Assembly: GCA_005884465.1 (NCBI GenBank)
Contig: VAZH01000085.1
Coordinates: 1-9,142, forward strand
Reading direction: 5' to 3'
Source of the DNA: Alphaproteobacteria bacterium
Lineage (GTDB): Bacteria; Pseudomonadota; Alphaproteobacteria; Rhizobiales; Xanthobacteraceae
Length of the DNA: 9,142 nucleotides
Below, piece after piece: positions 1-8,564 of the stretch. Both the position numbers and the translations under genes were made by a program. Numbering within the stretch: position 1 is the first letter of the stretch; every line of letters starts with the position of its first letter. The notes under the pieces were generated by a model. That model searched no databases. It worked only from the letters and a program-made list of their open reading frames with translations, and was not told where the DNA came from.

Positions 1-949
1 GCCAGAACGTCACCCAGAACAGCAGCAGATAGAGCCCGGGCGGCGCCCCGTGTGATTCCTGTGCCCCCAGCTTGCTCAGCATGTCGCCGCCGATCGAGTC
101 AGCGAAAAATGTATCGCCGGCTCGCCAGAAGATCGCCACGAACCACGGCAGCACCAGAACAAGCGTCCACATCAGGCCCCATACCGGACGCAGACGCCAC
201 AGCCATGCGGCGGAGCGATCGAGGATCGCCAGCGTGCCGATCGTGAGCCCGGCGAACATCAGGATCAGCGGTCCCTTGAGCAGGATGCCGCCAGCCAGCG
301 CCGTCCAGAAAATCGCGGGCCATGACCAGGCCGGATGCTCGGGATCCTCGCCCCGCTGCCATGACAAATACACCCGCGCCAGCGCTCCCATCGCCGCGAC
401 AACCGTGAGCAGCAACATTGCATCGGTTTTGGCAAGCCGCGCTTCGACGCCGAGCAACATCGAACTGCACAGGATGAGCCCGGCCAATATCGCGCCGCGC
501 CGTGTCACGAATGCCAGCGCCGTCCAGTAAGTCAAAAGCACCGCGCCGATCGCACCGACCAGCGACGGGATGCGGTAGAGCCAAATGCGAACCTGCGCGC
601 GCGGCAAGCCCAGCGCGGAAGCGGTTTCGACGGCTAATGCCTGCAACCAGTACACACCGACCGGTTTCTTGTAACGGACGTCATCCTGGAAACGGATATC
701 GACGAAATCGCCGGTCTCGACCATTTGTTTGGTCGCTTGCGCGAAGCGCGTCTCGTCGCGGTCGATCGGCGGGATGTTGAAAAATCCCGGCAGGAACAAC
801 AGCAGAGCGCACAGGGTGAGCAACGCGACCGCGCGGACATGGCTGCCGGTGACAAAATCGAGCAGTCCGACAAGCCGACTACCCGGATTTACCCGGTGCG
901 TCGGCTCGCGCGGCTCTCCAAATCGGGGACGGGCGTAGGTCTCGGCCAT
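1..949 (-). CDS. ArnT-like/PMT_2 family membrane glycosyltransferase, N-terminal part (truncated by window edge)
   Basis: Reading the minus strand from the ATG at 949-947 gives 316 stop-free residues that run off the left edge. The protein is strongly hydrophobic. A cytoplasmic tail of about 37 residues is followed by a membrane segment near 38-57, and further segments lie near 122-148, 151-168, 178-193, 210-242 and 258-276. Family marks of GT-C enzymes that take sugar from a polyprenyl-phosphate carrier are visible: DRDETRFA at 63-70 just after the first membrane helix (the acidic catalytic-site motif), YKKPVGVYW at 93-101, LAKTDAMLL at 172-180, and LLKGP at 223-227. ArnT adds an aminosugar to lipid A in the inner membrane; here the acceptor cannot be told from sequence, and lipid A, another lipid or a surface glycan are all possible. 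It follows pbpC by 50 bases on the same strand and is probably the third gene of the operon. No other ATG or GTG lies in frame upstream before the stop at 991-989, and the ribosome-binding site is weak. About 550 residues would be usual, so roughly 40 percent is missing. Confidence 0.85.
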   Translation of the reverse strand, partial: MAETYARPRFGEPREPTHRVNPGSRLVGLLDFVTGSHVRAVALLTLCALLLFLPGFFNIPPIDRDETRFAQATKQMVETGDFVDIRFQDDVRYKKPVGVYWLQALAVETASALGLPRAQVRIWLYRIPSLVGAIGAVLLTYWTALAFVTRRGAILAGLILCSSMLLGVEARLAKTDAMLLLTVVAAMGALARVYLSWQRGEDPEHPAWSWPAIFWTALAGGILLKGPLILMFAGLTIGTLAILDRSAAWLWRLRPVWGLMWTLVLVLPWFVAIFWRAGDTFFADSIGGDMLSKLGAQESHGAPPGLYLLLFWVTFW

Positions 950-999
950 CGGTTCCGCATACGCCGAAACTGCTATTCCGACAACCGCTTAGAGGTACC

Positions 1000-3201
1000 T
1001 TATTGAATTCTGATGACAACTGTGTCCGCAGCGCCGGTGGCGTCGATCACGGTCAATCGGGCAAAGCCCGGGCCCGGCGGCTCGACCAGGCGCCGGCGTC
1101 GACCGTCGATTTCACCCACCGCGACGCCGTTCACCAGCATCGTCATCGGCAGCACGCCGCCGGCGACCCTGACCGGCATGGCCGAGAACTGGGTGCCGGC
1201 GGAACGGTCAACGTCGATCCGCGAGCCGTTCAAAGGAAACTGGATGTGCGGCGCCTGCTCGCCACCGGTCCGGACCAGCTCGCCCACGGGGCGAAATCGC
1301 CGCAGCGGTAGCGGGAGCTTGGCATTGCTCGCCAGCAGCGCACCTTTCGGCGGCCTCGGCAGGGCCGCTGGCAGCTTTCCGGTGCGGGCGAAGGCATCGA
1401 ACAAAATTGGCGCGGCAGCGGTGCGGCCGATAAGACCTGGTACCGGCGCACCATCCGGGCGTCCAACCCAGACCCCAATGGTGATGCGGCCATCGAAACC
1501 GACCGACCAGGCATCGCGATAGCCATAGCTGGTACCGGTCTTGAACGCGATCCGGTTGTGGGCGGCGTTCTCCGGAGGCGGCGTACCGATCAGCACGTTG
1601 CCGACCTGCCAGGCCGCGACCTGGTCCATCAGCCGCAAGGAATCGCGCTGGTCGTCCTTCGCGATCATGATCTCACGCAGCGGCCGCGTGTTGCCAAGCC
1701 GCGCCAGCCCGCAATAGAGCTGCACCAGGTCCTGCAGCGTGACGCCGACGCCGCCGAGGCCCATCGCAAGGCCGGGCGCCTCGTCCTTCGGCAGCACCAG
1801 ATTGGCCCCTGCCTGTTTCAATCGCGACGACAGACGGCTTGAGCCGACGCGATCAAGCAGCGCGATAGCCGGCACGTTCAGCGATAGTTGCAGCGCCTTG
1901 CGCACCGGCACCGTCCCCTGAAACGTCATGTCGAAATTTTCCGGCGCGTAGGAGCCGAAGCGGATCGGCCGATCGTCGATCAGGCTTTCGGGGTGAACAA
2001 AACCATCCTCGAACGCGAGACCATAGATGAACGGCTTCAGCGTCGATCCCGGCGAGCGCACGGCACGGGTCATGTCCACCTGCCCTGCGCGCCGCTCATC
2101 GAAATAGTCGGGCGAACCGACGCGTGCCAGCACGTCGCCGCTCTCATTGTCCACGGCGATGATGGCGACGGAAATATTTGGACCCAAGGCGATGGCGCGA
2201 TCGCGCGCGAGCGCCTCGATCACTTTCTGCAAACTGGAATCCAGCGTCAGTGCGATGACGTCGGCATCTTTCAAGGTGGCGATGGCCTGATCGGCGGAAT
2301 GGGGCGCAAGTATTGGCATTGGCTTGCGCAGCCGCGGCACCGGCGTAGCTTTTGCTTGAAGCGCGTCTTCTATCGACACGCGGCCGGCTTCCACCATGCG
2401 ATCTAGAACGCGGTCACGCGCCGCGCGTGCCATTTCGGGGTAGCGATCGAGCCTGCGGGTTTCCGGCGATTGCGGCAGTGCGACCAGCAGCGCCGATTCC
2501 GCTAATGAAAGCCGCTTCGGCTCCTTGCCGAAATAGGCGATCGACGCGGCACGAACGCCCTCGAGATTGCCGCCGAATGGCGCCAGCGCCAGATACAGGC
2601 CGAGAATCTGGTCCTTGTTCAGCGCTCGCTCGATTTGCAGCGCGCGGAACACCTGACGCAGCTTGGCGTATACCGACCGCTCGCGCCGTGGCTCCATCAG
2701 CCGCGCCAGCTGCATGGTGATGGTAGAACCGCCGGAGACGATGTGGCCGCGGCTAACAAGCTGAAACGCGGCGCGACCCAGGGCAAGCGGATCGACGCCG
2801 CTATGGGAATAGAAGCGCCGGTCTTCGTAAGCCAGCAGCAGTTTCAAGTAGCCGGGATCGACGCCGGTTCTGGCATCGACAGGCAGACGCCAGCGGCCGT
2901 CTGCCATGGCATAGGCGCGCAGCAGCTTGCCGTTGCGGTCGACGACCGTGGTGGAGACTTCCCTCGCCTGCGCCAGCGGGAGCGGGCCGAGCGAGATGAT
3001 CCATGTCGCAAAGGCGCCGGACACGGCGAAGATTGTAAAGGCTACGGCGGCAGCGATGCGAACAATGCGCCGTTTGCGAACACCGTCATGGCCGGGTTTT
3101 ACCCGGCCATCCGCGTCTTTAGGCTCGGCAGCAGCGGACGTGGATGCCCGGGTCAAGGCCGGGCATGACGAAGAGGAAGCATGAGGGCCTGGCGTGCTCA
3201 T
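1000..3201 (-). CDS. pbpC: Penicillin-binding protein 1C (bifunctional transglycosylase/transpeptidase)
   Basis: This 733-residue class A PBP polymerises lipid II glycan strands and cross-links peptides in the periplasm, anchored in the inner membrane. After a basic tail (RKRR at 42-45) one membrane helix spans about 46-68. The GT51 domain follows with AYEDRRF at 124-130 (catalytic Glu126) and GGSTITMQLAR at 157-167. The motif often seen as YLN reads YLA at 203-205. The transpeptidase domain has the nucleophile motif STLK at 386-389, SLN at 440-442 and KTGT at 554-557. A BiPBP_C domain, typical of PBP1C, occupies about 645-733. The ATG overlaps the macroglobulin stop as ATGA, with GAGGTG 11 bases upstream inside that gene, so translation is probably coupled. 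Residues 11-40 are encoded by a palindromic repeat, giving an odd cytoplasmic tail. No ATG exists between this start and the helix, and the valine codons I checked there are GTT or GTA, so a shorter form skipping the repeat is not apparent. Length is close to E. coli PBP1C. Confidence 0.95.
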   Translation of the reverse strand: MSTPGPHASSSSCPALTRASTSAAAEPKDADGRVKPGHDGVRKRRIVRIAAAVAFTIFAVSGAFATWIISLGPLPLAQAREVSTTVVDRNGKLLRAYAMADGRWRLPVDARTGVDPGYLKLLLAYEDRRFYSHSGVDPLALGRAAFQLVSRGHIVSGGSTITMQLARLMEPRRERSVYAKLRQVFRALQIERALNKDQILGLYLALAPFGGNLEGVRAASIAYFGKEPKRLSLAESALLVALPQSPETRRLDRYPEMARAARDRVLDRMVEAGRVSIEDALQAKATPVPRLRKPMPILAPHSADQAIATLKDADVIALTLDSSLQKVIEALARDRAIALGPNISVAIIAVDNESGDVLARVGSPDYFDERRAGQVDMTRAVRSPGSTLKPFIYGLAFEDGFVHPESLIDDRPIRFGSYAPENFDMTFQGTVPVRKALQLSLNVPAIALLDRVGSSRLSSRLKQAGANLVLPKDEAPGLAMGLGGVGVTLQDLVQLYCGLARLGNTRPLREIMIAKDDQRDSLRLMDQVAAWQVGNVLIGTPPPENAAHNRIAFKTGTSYGYRDAWSVGFDGRITIGVWVGRPDGAPVPGLIGRTAAAPILFDAFARTGKLPAALPRPPKGALLASNAKLPLPLRRFRPVGELVRTGGEQAPHIQFPLNGSRIDVDRSAGTQFSAMPVRVAGGVLPMTMLVNGVAVGEIDGRRRRLVEPPGPGFARLTVIDATGAADTVVIRIQ
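3084..3170. repeat. Nested palindromic repeat (Bradyrhizobium-type) inside the pbpC coding sequence
   Basis: Two 33-bp arms, 3084-3116 and 3138-3170, are inverted copies matching at 27 of 33 positions, separated by 21 bp. Each arm is also a hairpin. The left folds as ATGGCCGGG/CCCGGCCAT (3088-3096 with 3102-3110, 5-nt loop). The right folds as ATGCCCGG/CCGGGCAT (3144-3151 with 3159-3166, 7-nt loop). Two of the six arm differences are a paired G-C to C-G swap that keeps the stem. The unit is 87 bp, a multiple of three, and is read in frame as PbpC residues 11-40, including SCPALTRAST and DGRVKPGHDG. I recall such sequences as common intergenic elements in Bradyrhizobium and relatives; that link is from memory. 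The element may be inserted, or the gene start may have extended through it. Confidence 0.85.
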
Positions 3202-6200
3202 TTCGCCGGACGCACCTCGACGGATCCAGTGCCGGTGCGGCCATAGCGCGAGGGGTTGTACATATCCTCGACATAGGCTTGCGGCAGCACGTATTTGCCG
3301 GGAGACACCGCGCGCACAACATAGGCCACCGTAAACACCGACTTGTCGTCGCTGGCGCGGTCGATCGCGGCGGTGAAGCGGTCGTCGCGGAATTCGGTGT
3401 TTTCAGGCTCCTCGCCGTCCTCGATCCAGTCCAGCGTACCGGTATCGCCTGACGAGACCAGATGCGGATTGTCGATCTCGAGGCCCGCCGGCAGATAATC
3501 CGACACCATGATGTGACCATATTCCGGCTTTGCTTCGGTGATCTTCAGCACCACAGCGAAGCGATCGTTCTGCTTGGCCTTCGACACATCGGCCGGCTTG
3601 CCGTCGAGCGTGAAGTAACTGCGCTCGATCTTGAAGCCGTTCGATGCCGCGGGCTCCGGCGTGATCGGCGCGCCACTCACCGAGACCACCGCCTGCACGG
3701 GCGCGTCGCCGGTATTGGTGATCTTGATCGGCTTGCCCGTCATCTCGGCGGCCTTGTAGCTTCGATACAGCGCTGTCTTGACCGGTGCGCCATCGAGATC
3801 GAAACTCATCGTTTCCTTCGACAGCGCGCGGGACGCCAGCACCAGCCAGGCATTTTCCTGGGTCGAGGTGTAGGGCGTCAGCCCGCGCGCCGTTTCGACG
3901 CGCGCGACGGCTTGCGTTAGCGTTGCCCGCGGCGCATTGCCTTCGCTCGCAAGCGAAACCAGCGCCGCGGCATCGCGCAAGGCGCTGCCGTAGTCGACCC
4001 GGCCGAACTCCAGCACCGGCTTTGGCGCGAGATTTTCCAGCGCCGCGGCATAGACCCGCTCTGCTCTCGTCCGGTCGCCCACCAGCGCCAGCGCCGCCGC
4101 TAGTTGCGATTTTGCGATCGGGGTCGCCAGATTGTTCAGCTTGGTGTCGGCGAGGTAGCGCAGATCGCCGATCGGCGCCGCGCCATTGCGGGAGAGAACA
4201 TAAAGGCCGTACGCGAGATTGCGTCCGCCGTCCTTTTCAGGCTCGTTTGCGTTCACGGCCGAGTTGCGGATGCGGTCCAGCGCGCTCTTGAACGAGACGT
4301 CCGGCACCGGAAATCCCTTTTCGCGGGCGCGGGTCAGGAAGTCCGTGACGTAGGCATCCAACCAGGCATCATCGCCGCCGGCCGACCACAGCCCGAATGA
4401 CCCATTCGAGCCTTGCCGCGCCAACAACCGATCGATGGCATCCTTGATGCGCTGATCGACCTCGGTGTCCATGGCGAGATGGGCACCCGCCGCCAGATCG
4501 TTGACATACAGCAGCGGCATGGCGCGGCTGGTGATCTGCTCCGAACAGCCATGGGGATACCGGTCCAGCGCTTTGAGAATGGTCGCGGCATCGAGCGCCG
4601 TGGACAGGCTGACGGAAAGGGATACGCCGCCGGTGCCCTGCACCAGATCCGAGAACATGTCCGACGTCAGCGTCAGACTCTCGCCCTTGGCCAGCGTCCG
4701 GATTGAGCGCCGCGCGAGGATCTGCGTCGCCGCCTTGACGTCAAGGGCATAATGCCGCGCCAGCGCTAGCCCGTTCGGTCCGCTGATATCGACATCGACC
4801 TGCGCCGTGCCGGCGCCGGCGGCATCGAGCGCCAGCGACATCGAGGCGCGCTGCATGGCCGCGAGCTTTACAGTCGTGGCGGGATTGCCGGTCACCTTCA
4901 CCGGTCCCGATGTCTTGACGTTGATGGTGTAGTCGCCGGGCAGCCCCTCGACGTTGTCGAGATCGAAGCTCATGGTGCCGTGGTCGCCGTTGAGCAGGAA
5001 GCGCGGCAGCGTCGCCGTCAGCACGATGGGATCGCGCACTGTGACGTCGGTCGTGGCGCGGCCGAGCTTGGTCGCAGTCCATGCCACCGCCATTACCCGC
5101 GCCGTGCCGGCGAACTCCGGAATTTCGAAACTGATTTCGGCCGAGCCGTCGGCCGCCACCGTGACAATCCCGGAATACAGCGCGAGCGGCTTCTGCGTTG
5201 GGGGACTACCCTGCAGCTCCGCACCGGCGGAATCGCCGCCGGTCTTGATCTGGCCCCGGGTACCCTGCATGCCGTCAATCAACTGCCCGTACAGGTCGCG
5301 GATCTCCGACGTCATGCGGCGCTGGCCAAGATAATAATCGTCCGGCGCCGGCGGCTTGTAGTTGGTCAGGTTGAGAATTCCGACATCGACGGCGGCAACG
5401 ACGATCTTCGCGTCCTCGCCGGGATTGAGGCCGCCGAGCTTGACCGGAAGCTTCAGCGTGCTGTTCGGACGCACCAACGCCGGAGGCGAAAGGCTGACCT
5501 CGAGCGTGCGGGTCTTCTTGTCGATGCCAAACCATTTCAGGCCGATGGCGCGACCGGGCATCCGCAGCGCGGCGGCATCGAGCGGGCGGCGCAGCGTCGC
5601 CACCACATAAGCGCCGGTGCCCCAGTCCTTGCCGACCGGAATTTTGACTTGGGCGGTGCCTTCCTTGACGTCGGTGGTTTGCGTCGTCAGCAGCCGGTCG
5701 CCGAGCACGTTGATGCTCAGCTTGCCGGCCGAGCGCGCATTGACCGACACCACCATGGTGTCGCCGGACTGATATTCCGGCTTGTCGATCGAGGTTTCCA
5801 GGAGATCGGGCGTATCGGCGCTGCCGTCGGAATACCATCCGACATCAAACTGCACCGAGGTCAGCGGCCCGTCGGGCTCGGCAGATTTGACGTCGAGGCG
5901 ATAGCGGCCCGGCTGCGGCGACAGCGTTATCCGTGACGGCTTGTCTGCGGCGATGGTCAGATCGCCATCGGCGACGCGCGTGGTCGACTTGACCGGCTCG
6001 TATTCCCAGGACGAATTCTGGCGATACCATTGATAGCGGGATTCGATCTTCAACAGCTCGTAGCGCAGCCCGTCGCGCGCCAGCTGCTTGCCATCGGGCG
6101 CGACAAAGACGACATCGAACGCGGCCTTGTCGCCCTCCGCGACGCTTTTGTCGCCGAACAGCGGCTTGACGCCGATCATCGCCGCTGCAGGCGCGACCGG

Positions 6201-8402
6201 CAGCACCAGCTTGCGTTCGACTGCACGGCCGCCAGCTTCCGCCATGCGGATGAAGATCTGGGCTTCCTGCGGACGGGTCGATGTGGGCTGCTTCGCCAGG
6301 CTGACGGGGAAAGTCGCAACCCCGTTGGCGTCCGCCTCGGGGAGATTTTCAATCGGGGTGCGCTCGTTGCTGGTGGTCTCCTCATCGGCGACGCCGAACT
6401 GGTAGCCGGCGAATCCCGGCCGGCTAGAGGCCGGGGCGACCAGCATGTCGCCCTCCAGCTGCAGGCCCGAGGCTGGCGCGCCATAGAGGAAATGGCCGTT
6501 AACCTTAAGCTCCACAGGAGAATCAGCTTTGATCTGCCTATCCTTGCTGGATAAATCGAATTCGATGCGCTCCGGGATATAGTCCTCGACCATGAACGTG
6601 GTTTCACCTGCCGACGAGCCCTTCGGATCGGTGAAAGCCCGCACCCGCCAGGTCCCGGTCGGGACGGCGGAATTGAGCGGCACCGTCATGCTGCGCCCGC
6701 CCGCCCCCTGGTCTGGCAGGACAGCCCTGCGGAATTCGACGCCATCGGGGCGCTCCATCACTAATGTCAGCGGCCCGCCGGTCACGGCATTGCCCTGCCC
6801 GTCGCGCAGCAGCGCTGTGAGGTAGACGGTCTCGTTGGAGCGATAGACGCCACGCTCCGCATAGACGAAGGCGTCGGCGCCCGCGGGCACGGTTCGGCCG
6901 GAAACGCCACGGTCCGAGAGGTCGAACGCATTGGATTTCAGGCTGAGGAAGGCGTAGTCGGTTTTCTCGCCGCTGACGGTCAGCATCGCCGGCGACAAAC
7001 CGCCCTCGCCGCGCGCCAGGCCTGCCTCGAACAGCACGTGACCGGTTTGGTCGGTCTTGCGGATCGCCAGAATCTCGTTGTTGCGCGCGACCAGCCGCAC
7101 CTCGGCCTTCGCGATTGCATCGGTCGAGGCCAGTGAATTGACAAAGACGTGGATTCCGTCATTGCCGGAAAATGCCGTAAGGCCGAGGTCGGAAACGATG
7201 AACCACTGGGTCGCCAGCGATCCGTCGTCATCGCTGCCCGGGCCCTTGGCCGCTGCCGTCATGACGTAGACGCCCGGCTGCAGATCGCCGAGCGCCTGAT
7301 CGACCGGAAACGCCGTGGTGACGTCCTGATTGAGCGTAGTGGCGGTGGCAAGTTCGCCCGACCAGACCTTTACGCCACGCTCGTCGCCGAGGCTGGAGAG
7401 TTCGTACCTGCTAAGGGCGCGCTGAAAGTCGCTGTCGATCACCGTGTTGATCAGGTTGCGGTCGCCGATCCGAAACACGCTCACGGACACCGCGGGAGTG
7501 TTGACGCTGACCAGGGGAATTCCGCGCTGGCCGGTGCGCGGCAGCACATAGGCGCGCCCGGTAAAGCGCACGAACGGCTTGCGGTCGCGCACGTAGATAT
7601 TGAATTCAGCCGATTTGGGCAGGGTTTCCTTGACGGTGGACGGAAGGCCAGCGCGCAGATTGATGTTGTAGCGCTCGCCGTGCTTCAGACCATCGACGCA
7701 AAGCTGCTTTCCTTCCGACGACAGGGCCGGCTTGTCGCTGCCGGCCAGCGCCAAGAACGGCGCGAAGTCGGTGCGCTTGGCGAGATCTTCAGAGAACTGG
7801 AAACAGGCACGCGGCGACGCTGAATCGGAATCCACGGTATAATCGAGCAGACGAAAGCCATGCTCGTCGCGCATCTTTTCATATTGCCCGCGCACCTCGG
7901 CGACTTCCCGCAGATCGAGCGAGAGCCTTAAGCTATCCAGTGCCGGGCGCCACAGCTTGCGTTCCGACATCGCGCGGCCAAGCGCGGCGAGCGCGTCCGC
8001 CTCTTCGCCGGCATTGCCGGCGCGCTGATAGGCGATGTAGGCCGCGGTCGAGGCGCGCTCCAAAAGGAAGGTCTGCTCGCTGGAATTCTTTGGCGAAATC
8101 TGGAAGATGATGCGCGCCAGCCTTAGCCAGTTGCCGCTATCTTCCGGCGAGACGGCGGCGATCTGCCCGAGCACTTGCAGGCCGGTTCGGAAATCGCTGC
8201 GCTTGAAGGCTGCGTCGGCGTCGGTTTTCAGCGTCGCGCTGGTTTTGGCGACCACTCCGGCTTCACTCTTGATCTGGGCTTCCAGCTTGACGGCCGAATC
8301 GGCCAGTTCGTCGCGTTTGAAGGCCTTGTCCGCCGCCTGTGCCGTGACCAGGCCAAGCGCCAGCGTTGCGCAAAGTGCTGCGGCGCGAACCAAACCAATC
8401 AT
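3198..8402 (-). CDS. yfhM: Bacterial alpha-2-macroglobulin family protein with thioester (YfhM-like protease trap)
   Basis: This 1734-residue protein belongs to the bacterial alpha-2-macroglobulins. A protease cuts the bait region, the protein collapses, and a thioester couples covalently to the attacker. A signal peptide is seen (basic MIGLVR, hydrophobic core to about 20, then AQA|AD, cleavage after 23). There is no lipobox, unlike the E. coli lipoprotein, so it is predicted soluble in the periplasm. Residues 60-180 are helical and TPR-like. MG domains follow, with an MG2-like stretch near 508-600 (ERGVYRSNETVYL). The bait-region-domain part spans about 870-1015, and the probable bait is the Gly/Gln/Ser-rich stretch near 1044-1070. 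The A2M core motif EFAGTARVMAVAWT comes next. The thioester CSEQ is at 1286-1289 within GCSEQ, inside the helical TED (about 1275-1560, with WLDAYVTDFL and STQENAW). A C-terminal MG10-like domain ends the protein. The mature protein has only three cysteines: C200 and C235, a likely disulfide, and the thioester C1286. AGGGAG 7 bases before the ATG supports the start. pbpC overlaps its stop. Confidence 0.95.
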   Translation of the reverse strand: MIGLVRAAALCATLALGLVTAQAADKAFKRDELADSAVKLEAQIKSEAGVVAKTSATLKTDADAAFKRSDFRTGLQVLGQIAAVSPEDSGNWLRLARIIFQISPKNSSEQTFLLERASTAAYIAYQRAGNAGEEADALAALGRAMSERKLWRPALDSLRLSLDLREVAEVRGQYEKMRDEHGFRLLDYTVDSDSASPRACFQFSEDLAKRTDFAPFLALAGSDKPALSSEGKQLCVDGLKHGERYNINLRAGLPSTVKETLPKSAEFNIYVRDRKPFVRFTGRAYVLPRTGQRGIPLVSVNTPAVSVSVFRIGDRNLINTVIDSDFQRALSRYELSSLGDERGVKVWSGELATATTLNQDVTTAFPVDQALGDLQPGVYVMTAAAKGPGSDDDGSLATQWFIVSDLGLTAFSGNDGIHVFVNSLASTDAIAKAEVRLVARNNEILAIRKTDQTGHVLFEAGLARGEGGLSPAMLTVSGEKTDYAFLSLKSNAFDLSDRGVSGRTVPAGADAFVYAERGVYRSNETVYLTALLRDGQGNAVTGGPLTLVMERPDGVEFRRAVLPDQGAGGRSMTVPLNSAVPTGTWRVRAFTDPKGSSAGETTFMVEDYIPERIEFDLSSKDRQIKADSPVELKVNGHFLYGAPASGLQLEGDMLVAPASSRPGFAGYQFGVADEETTSNERTPIENLPEADANGVATFPVSLAKQPTSTRPQEAQIFIRMAEAGGRAVERKLVLPVAPAAAMIGVKPLFGDKSVAEGDKAAFDVVFVAPDGKQLARDGLRYELLKIESRYQWYRQNSSWEYEPVKSTTRVADGDLTIAADKPSRITLSPQPGRYRLDVKSAEPDGPLTSVQFDVGWYSDGSADTPDLLETSIDKPEYQSGDTMVVSVNARSAGKLSINVLGDRLLTTQTTDVKEGTAQVKIPVGKDWGTGAYVVATLRRPLDAAALRMPGRAIGLKWFGIDKKTRTLEVSLSPPALVRPNSTLKLPVKLGGLNPGEDAKIVVAAVDVGILNLTNYKPPAPDDYYLGQRRMTSEIRDLYGQLIDGMQGTRGQIKTGGDSAGAELQGSPPTQKPLALYSGIVTVAADGSAEISFEIPEFAGTARVMAVAWTATKLGRATTDVTVRDPIVLTATLPRFLLNGDHGTMSFDLDNVEGLPGDYTINVKTSGPVKVTGNPATTVKLAAMQRASMSLALDAAGAGTAQVDVDISGPNGLALARHYALDVKAATQILARRSIRTLAKGESLTLTSDMFSDLVQGTGGVSLSVSLSTALDAATILKALDRYPHGCSEQITSRAMPLLYVNDLAAGAHLAMDTEVDQRIKDAIDRLLARQGSNGSFGLWSAGGDDAWLDAYVTDFLTRAREKGFPVPDVSFKSALDRIRNSAVNANEPEKDGGRNLAYGLYVLSRNGAAPIGDLRYLADTKLNNLATPIAKSQLAAALALVGDRTRAERVYAAALENLAPKPVLEFGRVDYGSALRDAAALVSLASEGNAPRATLTQAVARVETARGLTPYTSTQENAWLVLASRALSKETMSFDLDGAPVKTALYRSYKAAEMTGKPIKITNTGDAPVQAVVSVSGAPITPEPAASNGFKIERSYFTLDGKPADVSKAKQNDRFAVVLKITEAKPEYGHIMVSDYLPAGLEIDNPHLVSSGDTGTLDWIEDGEEPENTEFRDDRFTAAIDRASDDKSVFTVAYVVRAVSPGKYVLPQAYVEDMYNPSRYGRTGTGSVEVRPAK

Positions 8403-8409
8403 GATGGAG

Positions 8410-8415
8410 CTCCCT
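8410..8415 (-). promoter_or_regulatory. Ribosome-binding site of the macroglobulin gene
   Basis: Read on the minus strand, AGGGAG lies 7 bases before the ATG at 8402. It is a strong Shine-Dalgarno match and fixes the start, consistent with the signal peptide beginning directly at that Met. It overlaps a perfect 8-bp palindrome, GGAGCTCC (8406-8413), which is short enough to be chance. Confidence 0.75.
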
Positions 8416-8495
8416 GCGCGGGCGAACGCCGCGTGACGAACAGAAGTGCGCTAAAAGGTGACGGACTCATGGCGATGGAACTGGGTGGCGAAAAA

Positions 8496-8507
8496 GTCGC
8501 ATGCGAC
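8496..8507. repeat. 12-bp perfect palindrome followed by T-run on minus strand
   Basis: GTCGCATGCGAC is a perfect palindrome 94 bases upstream of the macroglobulin ATG. On the minus strand it is followed by TTTTT (8495-8491). The hairpin form has only a 4-bp stem and 4-nt loop, so it is a poor terminator. A dimeric regulator site is an alternative. No known regulator consensus is recognised. Confidence 0.45.
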
Positions 8508-8512
8508 ATGAC

Positions 8513-8526
8513 CGAGGCGAGCCTCG
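8513..8526. repeat. Short inverted repeat in the macroglobulin leader
   Basis: CGAGGC-GA-GCCTCG has perfect 6-bp arms around two bases, and in RNA would be a 5-bp stem with a 4-nt loop. It lies 6 bp from the neighbouring 12-bp palindrome. It may be leader structure or an operator half of a larger site. Function is unknown. Confidence 0.4.
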
Positions 8527-8564
8527 TTACGCCGGCGATCGACGGCGGCGGAGCATTGCGTTGA

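Noticed and set aside
99..584. 161-codon minus-strand frame in the left part
   Set aside because: Low-complexity Arg/Ala/Gly composition; the overlapping frame starting at 949 has GT-C membrane helices and motifs and is the real gene.
1888..2406. 172-codon plus-strand frame opposite pbpC
   Set aside because: Shadow of the transpeptidase and transglycosylase coding sequence, with no start signal.
3119..3520. 133-codon minus-strand frame containing VMPGLDPGIHV
   Set aside because: This is the palindromic repeat read in another frame and a shadow of the macroglobulin C-terminus.
4980..5936. 318-codon plus-strand frame opposite the macroglobulin gene
   Set aside because: Arg/Gly/His-rich shadow frame typical of GC-rich DNA; the minus strand encodes recognisable macroglobulin domains through the same span.
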